The notes under the pieces are model-generated. The model had not been told where the DNA came from, made no database searches, and worked only from the letters and a program-made list of their open reading frames with translations. Of a DNA stretch of 11,888 nt, positions 1 through 8,988 are shown one piece after another. Made by a program: the position numbers and the translations under genes. Within the stretch, counting starts at the first letter, position 1; each line of letters starts with the position of its first letter. Source of the stretch: Rodentolepis nana (Eukaryota; Platyhelminthes; Cestoda; Cyclophyllidea; Hymenolepididae); contig UZAE01001707.1 of the NCBI GenBank assembly GCA_900617975.1, forward strand, positions 1-11,888, written 5' to 3'.

Positions 1-33
1 TTATAATCAGTTGGCATCCCGATATTTGGAACT

Positions 34-316
34 AGGGGTGTGCGATGGACTTACCTCCACGTGGTGCACCCTGGTCAACGTATACTCATACGGCAAAGAA
101 GTCTTTTAACTGGCAGTTGACTTTTGACTTCAAACTACCATGACCCCACTGTATGTCATTATTTGACCACTTCCACAGTACTAATTTTACCTTTTCTCTG
201 CCTTTGTGTCCCTCTGTCTCTTTTCCCCCTCTCCAATTTTTCTCACTTTGATATACCTCTCCTCTGTGAGGCTTGAAGTCAGCTAAATGGCTAATGATAA
301 CTATCAAAACGCCATC
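34..316 (+). mobile_element. SINE-like dispersed repeat, copy 1
   Basis: About 280 bp, clearly homologous to the copies at 10547 and 11536. The head GACTTACCTCCACGTGGTGC and the blocks GGCAGTTGACTT, ACCCCACTGTATG, CTCCTCTGTGAGGC and TAATGATAACTATCAAAACG recur in order in the others. No target-site duplication is visible at its ends, so it is probably older and has lost its tail; the right border is approximate. A short open frame on the minus strand here (307-86) follows the repeat and has no recognisable content. Confidence 0.85.
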
Positions 317-805
317 TGTCTATTAGTCGACTTAGTACAATGATACTGACTTAAGAGTAGGAGAACTCACTAGAATCAATTCAAGGGTTTGCCAAACCGG
401 CTCACCAATGAGGTTAATAAATCCTGTGTGATAAAGAACTGTCGAATGTATTCGCATCCAAATTCTGACTTTCTTGAAATCGCTCAACTCATGTCAAGAT
501 TTTAAGCAACATTTTCGTTTGTGGAAACCCAATCGAAATATGCGAAATCGTCGAAACATTCTGAAATTGAGGAACTGTACTTGTATAGGGTAGTTGGTAT
601 TTGTGTAATGAATGAAATTATTATATAAACATGATTTACTAATACACTTAAATAATATTCGCGGTACTTACTTTATTAGAACCTATTTTATACTTTTTTT
701 AACACCGGTAATAGTGATAAAAAGTGCGTGTTTATACGAGATTTTTAGCTGGCGCCAATTTTAATTAACTCATTTTTTAAGTGAGGGCAAGCGGGTTTCG
801 TGCCT

Positions 806-821
806 GTGGGTTCAAATCCAC
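806..821 (+). other. tRNA T-arm-like sequence with B-box
   Basis: GTGGGTTCAAATCCAC forms a T-arm-like hairpin, and GGTTCAAATCC at 809-819 fits the RNA polymerase III B-box consensus GGTTCRANNCC fully. I could not fit a matching acceptor stem, D-arm or anticodon arm upstream, so this is at best a tRNA relic or a chance match. Confidence 0.3.
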
Positions 822-1667
822 TGGAGATAAGGAAGAACTCCACTAGGCATATCTAACTCATAAAAAACAGTAACATAATATGAGTTTCTCACAAGACAGG
901 CGTCATGATACGATCTCTCGACTGTGATGGTGGGACTGTTGTTTTGCTCCCTTGTTTACTTTCCCTTATTTTGGGCCATTTTGATTGTTGTTGAATTTGA
1001 AGCAATTTCTAATATGCACCTTAGGTAGGAGGCGTACAATTCAAACCATCCACTAATACAATCGCTTCCAGTTTAGCCGACTGTGTTTCATCTGTTTGAA
1101 TCTGTAATTTTTTTGGGGGGTGGGTGGGATATTTGCTACAATTGGGACAAATTGTGCCATCAACAAAAAGACACAACAGTCTTTAACACTTTCAGTAAGA
1201 TGGAATTGATTAACTATTCAACCAAACTTCTCAACAAAGTAAGCACAACTGAAATTAAGGGGAGCCTGTTTGTTATAAGTTCGGATAAGCCATGATGCTC
1301 CACAGTCGATCGCTTTACGAGCAACAGCATTGTGTGTAGAGAAGCCTTGTCAGTGAACCAGATGGTAATACTCTTTCAAATTAACTGCTTGTAATTGAAG
1401 ATAATATATATAGCGGTTTTCCAGTGGTGAAGTAAACACGATGGCTGTAAGCGTTCCGTGTTCTCTCTTCTCCAAATACATGGCCGAGTTCCTTGTGGGA
1501 GGAAATATTTGCGTCAGAGGACTCTGCTATTGAACTTCTCTGTCTCTATATTGACTTCTAAGACAATTAGCAGTGTTTAAAAAATTGCTTAGGTATAAAT
1601 GATAAGCATTAACTTTCTCGGTTAGTTTCCAATGCAAGCTTGCCTTCCATTATCTCCGTCTTCAATT

Positions 1668-1699
1668 CCCCCCCCCCCCCCCCCCCCCCACCCCACCCC
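1668..1699. repeat. Poly-C tract
   Basis: Twenty-two consecutive C (1668-1689), followed by two CCCCA units and CCCC. It lies downstream of the NHA stop. Length in the true genome may differ because such runs are prone to sequencing and assembly error. Confidence 0.95.
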
Positions 1700-2389
1700 A
1701 AATAGATAAATAAAATGAAAAAAATAGCAAAAAAACCTTCAGGATATCTAGCAATAATTATTCAATGTCGAAATTTTCTTAGTTAATCTAACTTTTCCAA
1801 AATTAGTATTGACAGAAGCAACGAAAATTCTGAATTCGTGTTGAAATATTAGCGCTATGACAATATGGACTTAACTATTTTCCTGTTATTATGATTATGA
1901 AAGTTAATTGATATCCATTCTTTCAGGTCGCTAATTGATTTTTTAATGCTCAAAGCCACTTTACTAACTAACAGCCCCAAGGGATATTCATAGACTGCGT
2001 ATGCGTTATTTAAATGATCAAGTTGATCACAGAGATATGTGATTTCAATTTTGATGTACATACAGAAAGCACGTACACACACTTCTCCTGTCAATTGCAA
2101 GAGAAGATTAAAAAAAGAGAGATAGAGAGAATCGAACAGAAGGAAAGAAAATTGTCGTGAGAGATTAATGAGCAACAAAATACGATTTGAAGTCTCTGCG
2201 TTATTGACTAATTAAATTGAAGGAAATGATGTTGGTTATCATGCGAGATGGGCAGACTCAAAGTGGACTTAATGGTATATATATACGAGCTTATTTTTAC
2301 CAACCAATCGGGTTGATCTTAATTCAAGAATATTGTTAGGAAGTTGAGCATTTGGTTTAGGAATCCGAATAGGGAGAATTCGAGATCTC

Positions 2390-2680
2390 TCAGAGTACTG
2401 TTTCTTGAGTGGCTGAAACAACGGCGTTTTCTGGATTGGGTGTCTGGCGAAAAACTTCATCATTGTGTTCCACTTCCTTTGTTGTTTTCTTGTCACTGAC
2501 AATGGCGTTTTGAGTTCGAATTTCGTTCATGGGATAGTTGTCATTGGGAGAGTCCGAACGGGGTCTGGGCGTCGAAGGATCTGGAACACTTTGCTTCAAC
2601 AAGTATGGAGCGACAAGTGGTATGAGAAAGGCCGCAGTAGGAGCGGTTATGATAATTGAGAGTGCAGCAAGGGTAATAAT
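2390..2680 (-). CDS. SLC9B: NHA exon E: last membrane segment, tail and stop
   Basis: A 291-nt terminal exon after acceptor actccttttag, in phase 0, ending with TGA at 2392-2390. Residues 1-29 form the last membrane helix (IITLAALSIIITAPTAAFLI and following), matching the C-terminal helix of NHA2. The remaining 67 or so residues are a hydrophilic, Pro/Asn/Asp-rich tail, clearly longer than the human tail of about 20. The last four residues, ETVL, fit a class I PDZ-binding motif (S/T-x-hydrophobic at the C-terminus). Confidence 0.9.
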   Translation of the reverse strand: MITLAALSIIITAPTAAFLIPLVAPYLLKQSVPDPSTPRPRSDSPNDNYPMNEIRTQNAIVSDKKTTKEVEHNDEVFRQTPNPENAVVSATQETVL

Positions 2681-5600
2681 CTAAAAGGAGTAAAAATGGC
2701 GCATCTTTAAGTAAGCAATCGATTTCACTGATGCGAAAAGACAAAAGGCGGATCACTCATATTGCAGTGCTTGACAGTCAACGATTGTATGTGTTAAAAC
2801 AATTAAATGTGAAATAAGCCCAAACAGGTTAGAGGCATTTAGAGAGTAAAATTTAAGTTCATGAGGTATGGTAAGTTTAAAATTGGGTGATACTCGATAT
2901 TTGTGCCACAAATACCCTCACAAGTGGAGAGAAATCATGCTGTTTAGACAAAATTATTACGTATTCAAATATTCGAAGGATACTTCATATATTCTTATTT
3001 TATTAACCAACGAATTTTGCAAAAAAATGTTATTATTTAATCACCAAATTGTAATTCAAGGGCAATTGCTTAATCGAAACCAGTCTTGGTTACTATGGAC
3101 TGAGAGACCTACCTTGTTTAGAAATCGATATACATACATTTATATATATCGATTTATATATAGATGATTTGAACACATTAGGCGTAAGCCATCACCATTT
3201 GCAGATTCCAAAGTTTAAAACGCTAAACTGATAACTGCAAACAAAAGACGCTCTTTTCCGAAGAAATTGATAAGTAGTAGTGTGGAATGTTTTCAGGAAC
3301 TTACTTCTTCACCCCATCGAATCTGGTCAGGATCACCGAACTTGCGTGCCGCATCTAAAGCCAGGGGTCCAATGGCGGCTTGAACAGTGGCTTTAGGAAT
3401 CCAGGCAATAGCCACAAAGAGCCTTTCCTTCATATTCATCTTCGATGGCAGCACAGCCAAAAATGAACCCAACAATCGAAAGAAAACGGCAATTAATATG
3501 GAAGCTATGCCTTTAACTGAAACAATAAATAGAAATTTTGAATGGACAGTGACTGTTGGTGAGCTAAATTCCATTGAATAAGTAAACTTACGAATTACAT
3601 CGGTCTTTAATTTTTCGACAGGAATATCGGCGCCTATTAGGCAGAACAGAAGTGGTTGTACAAACCACCAGCATGTAGATACGAAATTGCGCATAACCTT
3701 TAAACATTCATGGCCTTTGGCTTTAGCCAACTCAAATCGTTCCACTTTCTCAGCATATGCTTGTTCCTCGGATGTTGTTCTAAACCTCCTTCTAGCTCCC
3801 CTAGACTTTGAGGGGGCATTAGAGGTTGTTGCATACACATTGGAACTATCTTCATTCACAACATCAACGTTGAGATCTGTTTGGAAGCTGTCACTAGTTG
3901 TGCGATTACGAGGCGATCTCGAATGAGGTGGTCGCGAAGCCGAGAGAGATCGGGTTAGGTTTGTGCGACGTTTTTTGTCTGAGGTAAAATTGATGGATTA
4001 AACGAGACACTATTTTAATAACTACTATATTTAAAGAAGGCAAAAGGGTATTGCAGAGTCGACTGAATTATGCTGATGCATATATGTTTGGAGGTCAGAA
4101 AGGGTCTTTGCTGACCTTACAATCGTAAAAGTTTCAACATCGGCTCAAATGTCTGCCATGCCATAGCTATTTCTCTTTCTTTTAGGTGGCACCCAACTCT
4201 GAAATCATCGCCCTACATCCACTTTCTTTATGAAAATTTGTCGTGTGCCCCTCCCCTCCCCCCCTTTGTGTCAATATGACCCAAAAACCCATCTGCCAAG
4301 TCTAGAGTAGATCATCAATTCTCCCTTTCATTTCTATAACTCTCCAGTCAACACCCGTATCTCACGGTCAATGTATTTCTTGGCACTTTTCTATCCGTAG
4401 ACGGCCCTCAGCGTCACCCTCTACACTTTAGGACTGCTGTTTTGCTCTCTTATTCCCAGCTGTTTGCAATCCTACCCATTATAATAGGGCTCTAGTTGGC
4501 AAGTTCCAGCAATTTAGTGACTCAAACATTCTCGCAATCCCCAAACTTATATTACTCGTGTAAGTGGACCTATTGAAAACTAAGGCATTTTGCCTTTTGC
4601 ACTTCTTCAACCAAATTTAAAAGGTAAATAAAACCTGGATATATGGACTGGCTGTCTTTCACTGCCATCAGCAAAGCTCTCTGCATACTGTCAAGCAAAA
4701 GATGGGTAGCCACATTGAAAGATTGTGAATGGGTATTTATGCAACCGGTAATTATTATCTTCAGGAGTCCAGTTATTTCGAGATGGAAATTTTCATTAAT
4801 GTATTAAGAGAAAGAGACGAAATGATTAAACACTGGCCATCAACATGAACTGACTCAAAGTATCACAATTTTGACAATGGCTTGCCACCGTAATTGTAGA
4901 GAGCAGTAATTTTCAAATTCTAAAAAAATTAAACTATTGTCATGCCTACACAGCTATACGATCCAAACTTTCCCCAATCAAAGGAAATCGCAATGGCATT
5001 TGCTTCCTAATTTTGCTGTTTAATCACTTGAATACTCGATTGATTGACCGAATTTACCCCCCCCCATATCCATTTCTAAATGTGACTTCAATCATCTAAC
5101 GCCACCAACTTAAAAAAGACACGCCTAGCTGAGCACTCGAAGTTGAAGTGATATCACTTAGATCAAATGGAGGTCCTAATTTAGCTTCTCCCTGGGGTTC
5201 CAGATGCAAATTAGCCTCCACGCTCTTGGTTTGAAAGGGTGGTGTTTCCGAATTTTGAGAATTCGAGTCCCTAATATGACTCTCACGAGAGGTCCCCCTT
5301 TATTGGTACACTGAATAACACCTAGACCTAATTTGAGAATTTTAGACACCCCTATGGAGAGATTCATACCTGGGAGTCTATTACTAGAGCCTGTGAGACG
5401 TCTAGGTTTTTCAGCAAGGATGCCAAAGATTCATTTTCAAACTCCTTTCATTTAAAGTGATCGCTGATTTACTCAATCCTTTGAAGAGTTTTTACTTTAT
5501 TAAGGAAAAAAGAAACAATTTAATTTTTGGGAAAGAGTAAATTAAGGATTCCCCATTTGAAAAATCATCAAGAAGTGCCAGGAAGAGGTTAGAAAAAAAA

Positions 5601-6367
5601 GACTCTAACTAGCATAAAGCCTAAATTTCTACAGCACTTCTCCTAAAATATATGACAAGTCCTAAAACTCCTCAATATTTAATCTAATCATAGCGAATAT
5701 ACCATTAAGCTGAACCGCAATTTGTGATGGAATTTGACTAATGCATGTTGCCGTAAATGCACAAAGCATGCAAAACTAAGGCGCATTCTTTGGAGGAAAA
5801 CAAAGCAGCTGAAGGAGCTAAGGGGTTAAACTGTGGAGGTAGGCGAACCTGGAAGTGGTGAGTCATCATTACTTTTTAAGCTCCTGGCCACATTGAAGTT
5901 CCAAGGATCATAGTCAACTCCACCTGCACAGAAAAAGTGACAATTAAAAAGCAATAACTTACGATATTCTCCTGCATCCACCACTTATATTTAAATAGAA
6001 ATTTGCAAGCGAAAGAGGGAGCGCACTACTTCCCCCTCCCCCACCCCCACCCTCACCCCCCATGGGGAGGTTGTGGTATGGCAGGATAAAGCTTGCCTTT
6101 TGAATGAACTTGAATGAGGTGGGGGTGGAGGGGGGGGGGGAAGTAACTCGAGAGGGTGGACATTTCGCTCACCTGAAACTTGCGCCCACAGGCATCGAAC
6201 ACATTAACTCCTCATCTCTTAGACGTAACTATTAAGCCTCGTGTCATCGGAGAATCGGTTATATATCGTTAATTATACACATCGTCACAACAAATAATCC
6301 ATTTCTCAAGAAAACATCAACGTTTCACAAATTTAGTTCTTTTAAAGACAGCATTCTCGATTTCATT

Positions 6368-6401
<34 letters not shown>

Positions 6402-7987
6402 ATTTTTTCGCAGTGAGGAGAAAAAAAATTGTGCACACGACAAAATGTTATGTGACATCTGTCCATTACTCTTTCCACGTCCACCTGGGAGGAAAGTTGT
6501 CGTCTTTTCCGATTTTATTAATATGTATGACCGAAATGCATAAAAAATGGGAGCAAAATTGTTGAAAATATGCTTGAAGTCTACTAGCTTCCCATTATGA
6601 TCATGCTCTATTGCAATTTGTTTAAAGAATTTAAACCTCTCTCTCCAATAGGATTTGGCGCACCACAGTCCTGATCAATATTGGTTTGGGGGTGAATTTT
6701 TTCTGCATTTTGGGTTTCTTACCAAAGACTATGAGGTGCTTCTCTAGCATTCAAGGTGATTGCATATGTACTTCGAGCATGAGTTCACATGTATTTTTTA
6801 ATCGTCAGCTTAGTTTTCAAACCAATTAAATGAAATTCGATATTTGCAAAAGATTTCAAAATAGGTGCTCTCAGATGCTCTTCGAATAGTTTACTCAAAT
6901 CCCTATGATCAAAACTGAGCTGGAATTCCGACTTCCAACATCCATCATCACATATTTTCCATAAAGGGTTAATGGAGAATAAACTGGTAAATCTAAGATG
7001 CAAAAGAAATTGCTTCATTATTAGATTGAAACAGGATTTTATAGGCTATTTTACCTGATAAAAGTCCTATTTCTGGGAAAACCAATATTGAATTTGAATT
7101 CAATATATGCTTAATGACCTTTCAGTTTCAGAACCGTTCAATTATCACTAACCGATTTATAATTGACGTGAAATATCTTTCAAAAAAATTTAATTTTTTA
7201 TACCTGCTGCTTGCTAGAAAACCATGAGGGAGTTGTAATGATTAGAAATTTGGTCAAATTTTGACAAAATGGAGAGCGAAAGTGTTTGAAATCGATGCTG
7301 ATGAGAATCTAATGAGCCAATGTTATTTATGACCGAACCTATCCCACATCATAATCTCCCAAAATTATACTAGCCCTATGAGCTGCCACTGATGTCAAGT
7401 CAGATGAACTGAATACACACACACACAGAGAGAGGTAAGCGTGATGCGAGTAACGATAACAGTTGAAAGGAGAGTCAAACCTCACCCATCATTTCATCGA
7501 ATTCCTCCTCTTCATAATCAGGCTTCGGTTCAGGAAGGGAAAATCTTCGGGAACCTCTAGACACCGTCGCCAGGGCATTTTTGCTTCCAGCCACTCCGCC
7601 ACTCTTCTTTAACAACTTTCTCAGCATTCTAAGGTGTTGTCTGTAATATTCATGATGCATTGTCGCAGGTCCAAACTGAGATATTTCTTCGCTTTCTCCC
7701 GAATCTTGCTTTCTCTTTCGCTCGCTGTATTCAGCGTCAAAGTCCACACTATCTTTGCCGGAATAATTATGATCGGCATTGTGCGAATCACGAGTAAGAC
7801 CCACTGCTTCTGGATTGCTGTTCTTGAATCTCCAGGGCATTCCATGTTGCCAACCGTAGGAACAGCAGAGTGCGCAGATTAGACAACACAATGCTCCTGC
7901 ACCTGGAAGATCGATTTTGAGGGTTCCTATGATGGATGCAACGGATATTCCATAGAGCAGCATGCCACGAAGAGAGTTGCTGTGCTC
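2390..7987 (-). CDS. SLC9B: SLC9B/NHA-type Na+/H+ exchanger, 3' exons (5'-partial)
   Basis: Multi-exon gene for a cation/proton antiporter of the SLC9B (NHA) branch of CPA2. Known members exchange Na+ or Li+ for H+ across plasma, endosomal or mitochondrial membranes. Joined exons are 7987-7486, optional 5923-5873, 3978-3592, 3516-3305 and 2680-2390, giving 463 residues (480 with the optional exon). Key matches to human NHA2, recalled from memory: IDLPGAGALCCL with its FPGSGGLCTL; FVQPLLFCLIGADI with its FQPLLFGLIGAEV; AWIPKATVQAAIGPLALD with its AWLPKATVQAAIGSVALD; and LAALSIIITAP with its VAFLSILITAP. The arginine in AVFFRLLG aligns with Arg432 of NHA2, reported to pair with a conserved glutamate. 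The paired ion-binding aspartates belong to an earlier exon not found here. A hydrophilic insertion of about 200 residues separates the second visible helix from the FVQPLLF helix. The family call is firm; paralogue and cell location are not determined. Confidence 0.9.
2681..3304 (-). other. NHA intron D-E (624 nt)
   Basis: The intron runs from donor gtaagttcc to acceptor actccttttag. It is AT-rich, with a short alternating TA/TATC patch near 3127-3163. The 99-codon plus-strand frame at 2868-3167 lies wholly inside it and shows no recognisable domain, so it is taken as chance. Confidence 0.85.
3305..3516 (-). CDS. SLC9B: NHA exon D: conserved IPKATVQAAIG core
   Basis: A 212-nt exon after acceptor tttattgtttcag, starting in phase 1 and ending in phase 0 at GAAGAA|GTAAGT. 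It is separated from exon C by a 75-nt intron. It encodes a hydrophobic segment GIASILIAVFFRLLGSFLAV, with the conserved arginine, then KERLFVAIAWIPKATVQAAI. This is the most conserved stretch in the visible protein and one of the family's hallmark motifs. Confidence 0.93.
3517..3591 (-). other. NHA intron C-D (75 nt)
   Basis: A short intron from gtaagtttac to tattgtttcag. It is 75 nt and a multiple of three, and contains no in-frame stop, so retention would keep the reading frame open and add about 25 residues between two conserved blocks. Alignment to NHA2 shows those residues are not part of the core, so splicing is the expected form. Confidence 0.9.
3592..3978 (-). CDS. SLC9B: NHA exon C: basic/Ser-rich loop and FVQPLLF helix
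   Basis: A 387-nt exon after acceptor caattttacctcag, beginning in phase 1 (2 nt complete the split codon) and ending in phase 1 at ATTC|GTAAGT. It encodes 128 full codons. Residues 1-27 are basic and Ser/Arg-rich (KKRRTNLTRSLSASRPPHSR). A Ser/Asn-rich stretch follows, then a likely helix EEQAYAEKVERFELAKAKG, then the conserved membrane segment FVSTCWWFVQPLLFCLIGAD at 98-117. That last block places the exon directly after the insertion in the NHA fold. Confidence 0.88.
5227..5270 (+). other. A-box/B-box-like pair
   Basis: TGGTTTGAAAG (5227-5237) fits the A-box consensus at 10 of 11 positions. AATTCGAGTCC (5260-5270) fits the B-box core TTCGANTCC but not its first two G. The spacing is in the normal range. 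No cloverleaf was found. Weak evidence for a tRNA-derived relic. Confidence 0.2.
5496..5501 (-). promoter_or_regulatory. Possible intronic polyadenylation signal
   Basis: AATAAA on the gene's strand, about 325 nt downstream of the TAA that closes exon B if its donors are ignored. It could end a truncated transcript, but single AATAAA hexamers are common in AT-rich introns. Confidence 0.2.
5873..5923 (-). CDS. SLC9B: NHA exon B: small cassette exon, phase 1/1
   Basis: A 51-nt exon follows a strong acceptor (cactttttctgtgcag) and joins exon A as G|GT GGA GTT GAC. It encodes roughly GGVDYDPWNFNVARSLK and ends at the donor AAA|GTAATG at 5873. A second, weaker donor CAG|GTTCGC at 5849 would give a 75-nt version adding SNDDSPLP. 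Both versions, and skipping of the exon, keep the frame into the next exon because all borders are phase 1. If neither donor is used the frame stops at TAA 5828-5826. It has no counterpart in human NHA2 and lies inside the inserted loop. The strong acceptor and open frame support it; the donor choice is uncertain. Confidence 0.55.
6028..6144. repeat. GC-rich imperfect inverted repeat in NHA intron
   Basis: A C-rich arm (about 6028-6056, ACTTCCCCCTCCCCCACCCC and on) is nearly the reverse complement of a G-rich arm (about 6116-6144, ending GGGGAAGT). The two arms are separated by about 60 nt. Weaker complementarity may continue outward (GCGAAAG at 6009-6015 against CTTTCGC-like sequence near 6162-6169). 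The G-rich strand also has several runs of four or more G. Confidence 0.75.
6371..6398. repeat. (AT)n microsatellite
   Basis: Fourteen AT units in the intron between exons A and B. Confidence 0.95.
7085..7106. repeat. 22-nt palindrome
   Basis: ATATTGAATT and AATTCAATAT separated by TG form a perfect 10-bp inverted repeat within the intron between exons A and B. No function is implied. Confidence 0.85.
7415..7434. repeat. Compound (AC)n(AG)n microsatellite
   Basis: Alternating AC units passing directly into AG units, about 50 bp from the exon A donor. Confidence 0.9.
7486..7987 (-). CDS. SLC9B: NHA exon A: two membrane segments plus start of charged loop
   Basis: The exon is 502 nt and begins in phase 0 with GAG CAC AGC after a good acceptor (ttgacttgcag). 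It ends in phase 1 as ATG ATG G before the donor GTGAGG. Of its 167 full codons, residues 8-25 and 28-46 form hydrophobic segments around the conserved DLPGAGALCC turn. Residues 47-167 are hydrophilic: an acidic stretch, a Lys/Arg-rich stretch (MLRKLLKKSGG), an RRFS sequence fitting a basophilic kinase site at about 147-150, and a run of acidic residues ending EEEEFDEMM. An upstream ATG at 8038 is in frame, but it lies within the intron-like polypyrimidine stretch, so an internal exon is the better reading. Confidence 0.85.
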
Positions 7988-8281
7988 CTGCAAGTCAATG
8001 CAAATAAGGCATTTGCTATGTATATTTCTCAATAACAAAATAAATGCTAGTTATGAAAGTCAAATAATAATATTTTATAACGATATTAAATCAATTCGTC
8101 AAATAGATAAGTGGCATTTTCACATTATAAACAACGCTGTCGGTTCCTTGGTAAGCATATTGAATGGATGCTGACACACTAGATATGTTCTTCCATCAGG
8201 TATTACAATCAGTCCATTTACGACAGTGTGAAAAATTTTATCGCTATTTAAAGGTCGATATTTAGATAGATTTTTGTGTGA

Positions 8282-8318
8282 AATTGGAAAATTGAGTAAA
8301 TTTTCTCAATTTCCAATT
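8282..8318. repeat. Short hairpin-forming inverted repeat
   Basis: AATTGGAAAATTGAG at 8282-8296 and CTCAATTTCCAATT at 8305-8318 are complementary apart from one bulged base, with an 8-nt spacer. It is too short for a typical miRNA precursor. Confidence 0.75.
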
Positions 8319-8974
8319 CCCTACGGTTCTCTCTCAAATACACATTGTCGCACTCGTCGAGACCACGTGATGTCAACCTTTTTTGGGTCGCCCGAACAAC
8401 ACTGGACTCTCCATCGAATCCTGACTGAGCATTTTAGCTTATGTTTATGAAATTATAAGCTTCATTCAATAACCCACATCCGTTATCCGTTCTTTACGTA
8501 ACCTCTCTAGTGGTTCCTTGTTCTCTTCCAACAAAATTTACTCATCGTTACCTCTATTTTTTGTCATTGTAGAGATTGTCAAAAGATGAGATAAATTAGT
8601 TGCAAAGGTCCTCTATTAAAATTTTTTGAGTCAAAAAAGAGGATATATTTGTGCGCGTTTTTTTTCCAATAAAAAGTGTGCGTAAACTAACCCTACTTTT
8701 ATCATTTTACATTAGTAATTTTGGGCCAATTTTATTGTTGAACTCGTGGGGTTCTACTTAACTTTCGTTGAACTCTGATTTTACTAATATCAACCTTATT
8801 TTTTTATTAATATTTAAGAACTAAGCTTTTCTTCCTCACACTCTCCAGGGAACAAGGGCAGTTGGATATCAGTCTTCTTGCCACTTTACAGTTTGTTCCT
8901 TCCCATGGCTATAATTTATTCATATTTGCCTCCTCACACTGTTCCCTCGTAAAAAATCAATATTTCCGTATCTT

Positions 8975-8988
8975 TCTCTCTCTCTCTC
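8975..8988. repeat. (TC)n microsatellite
   Basis: Seven TC units in an otherwise featureless stretch. Confidence 0.85.

Larger units (their letters stand above)
317..2389. other. Downstream flank of NHA gene, no gene recognised
   Basis: This is 3' UTR and/or intergenic sequence. It contains the tRNA-like T-arm at 806-821 and the poly-C tract at 1668-1699. A minus-strand ATTAAA at 1947-1942, 443 nt after the stop, is a possible polyadenylation signal; no AATAAA was seen closer. The 107-codon frame at 2178-1855 has no recognisable domain and is within the length expected by chance. Confidence 0.6.
3979..5872 (-). other. NHA intron B-C (about 1.9 kb)
   Basis: Non-coding. It contains C-rich patches (about 4249-4265 and 5057-5065), a perfect 7-bp inverted repeat AGGTCAG/CTGACCT at 4092-4117, a tRNA-promoter-like pair of boxes at 5227-5270, and a minus-strand AATAAA at 5501-5496. 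No further exon with convincing NHA similarity was seen. Confidence 0.7.
5924..7485 (-). other. NHA intron A-B (about 1.56 kb)
   Basis: Non-coding. It holds the GC-rich inverted repeat at 6028-6144, an AT microsatellite at 6371-6398, a 22-nt near-perfect palindrome at 7085-7106 and an AC/AG compound repeat at 7415-7434. Short frames here (for example 6785-7018 minus) have no recognisable content. Confidence 0.75.

Noticed and set aside
1855..2178. 107-codon minus-strand open frame downstream of the NHA stop
   Set aside because: No recognisable domain, no splice context tying it to the gene, and about one frame of this length is expected by chance in 12 kb of AT-rich DNA.
2868..3167. 99-codon plus-strand open frame
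   Set aside because: It lies inside an NHA intron on the opposite strand, is low in complexity at its end (alternating Tyr/Ile from TATA repeats) and resembles no family I know.
3293..3859. Single 188-codon gene reading straight through 3859-3293
   Set aside because: The residues from the 75-nt stretch 3591-3517 interrupt two conserved NHA blocks and are bounded by canonical GTAAGT and TTTCAG, so it is an intron.
8123..8305. 61-codon minus-strand open stretch just upstream of exon A, protein-like in look
   Set aside because: No start codon near its beginning, no suitable donor in frame and no match to NHA or another family I could name.
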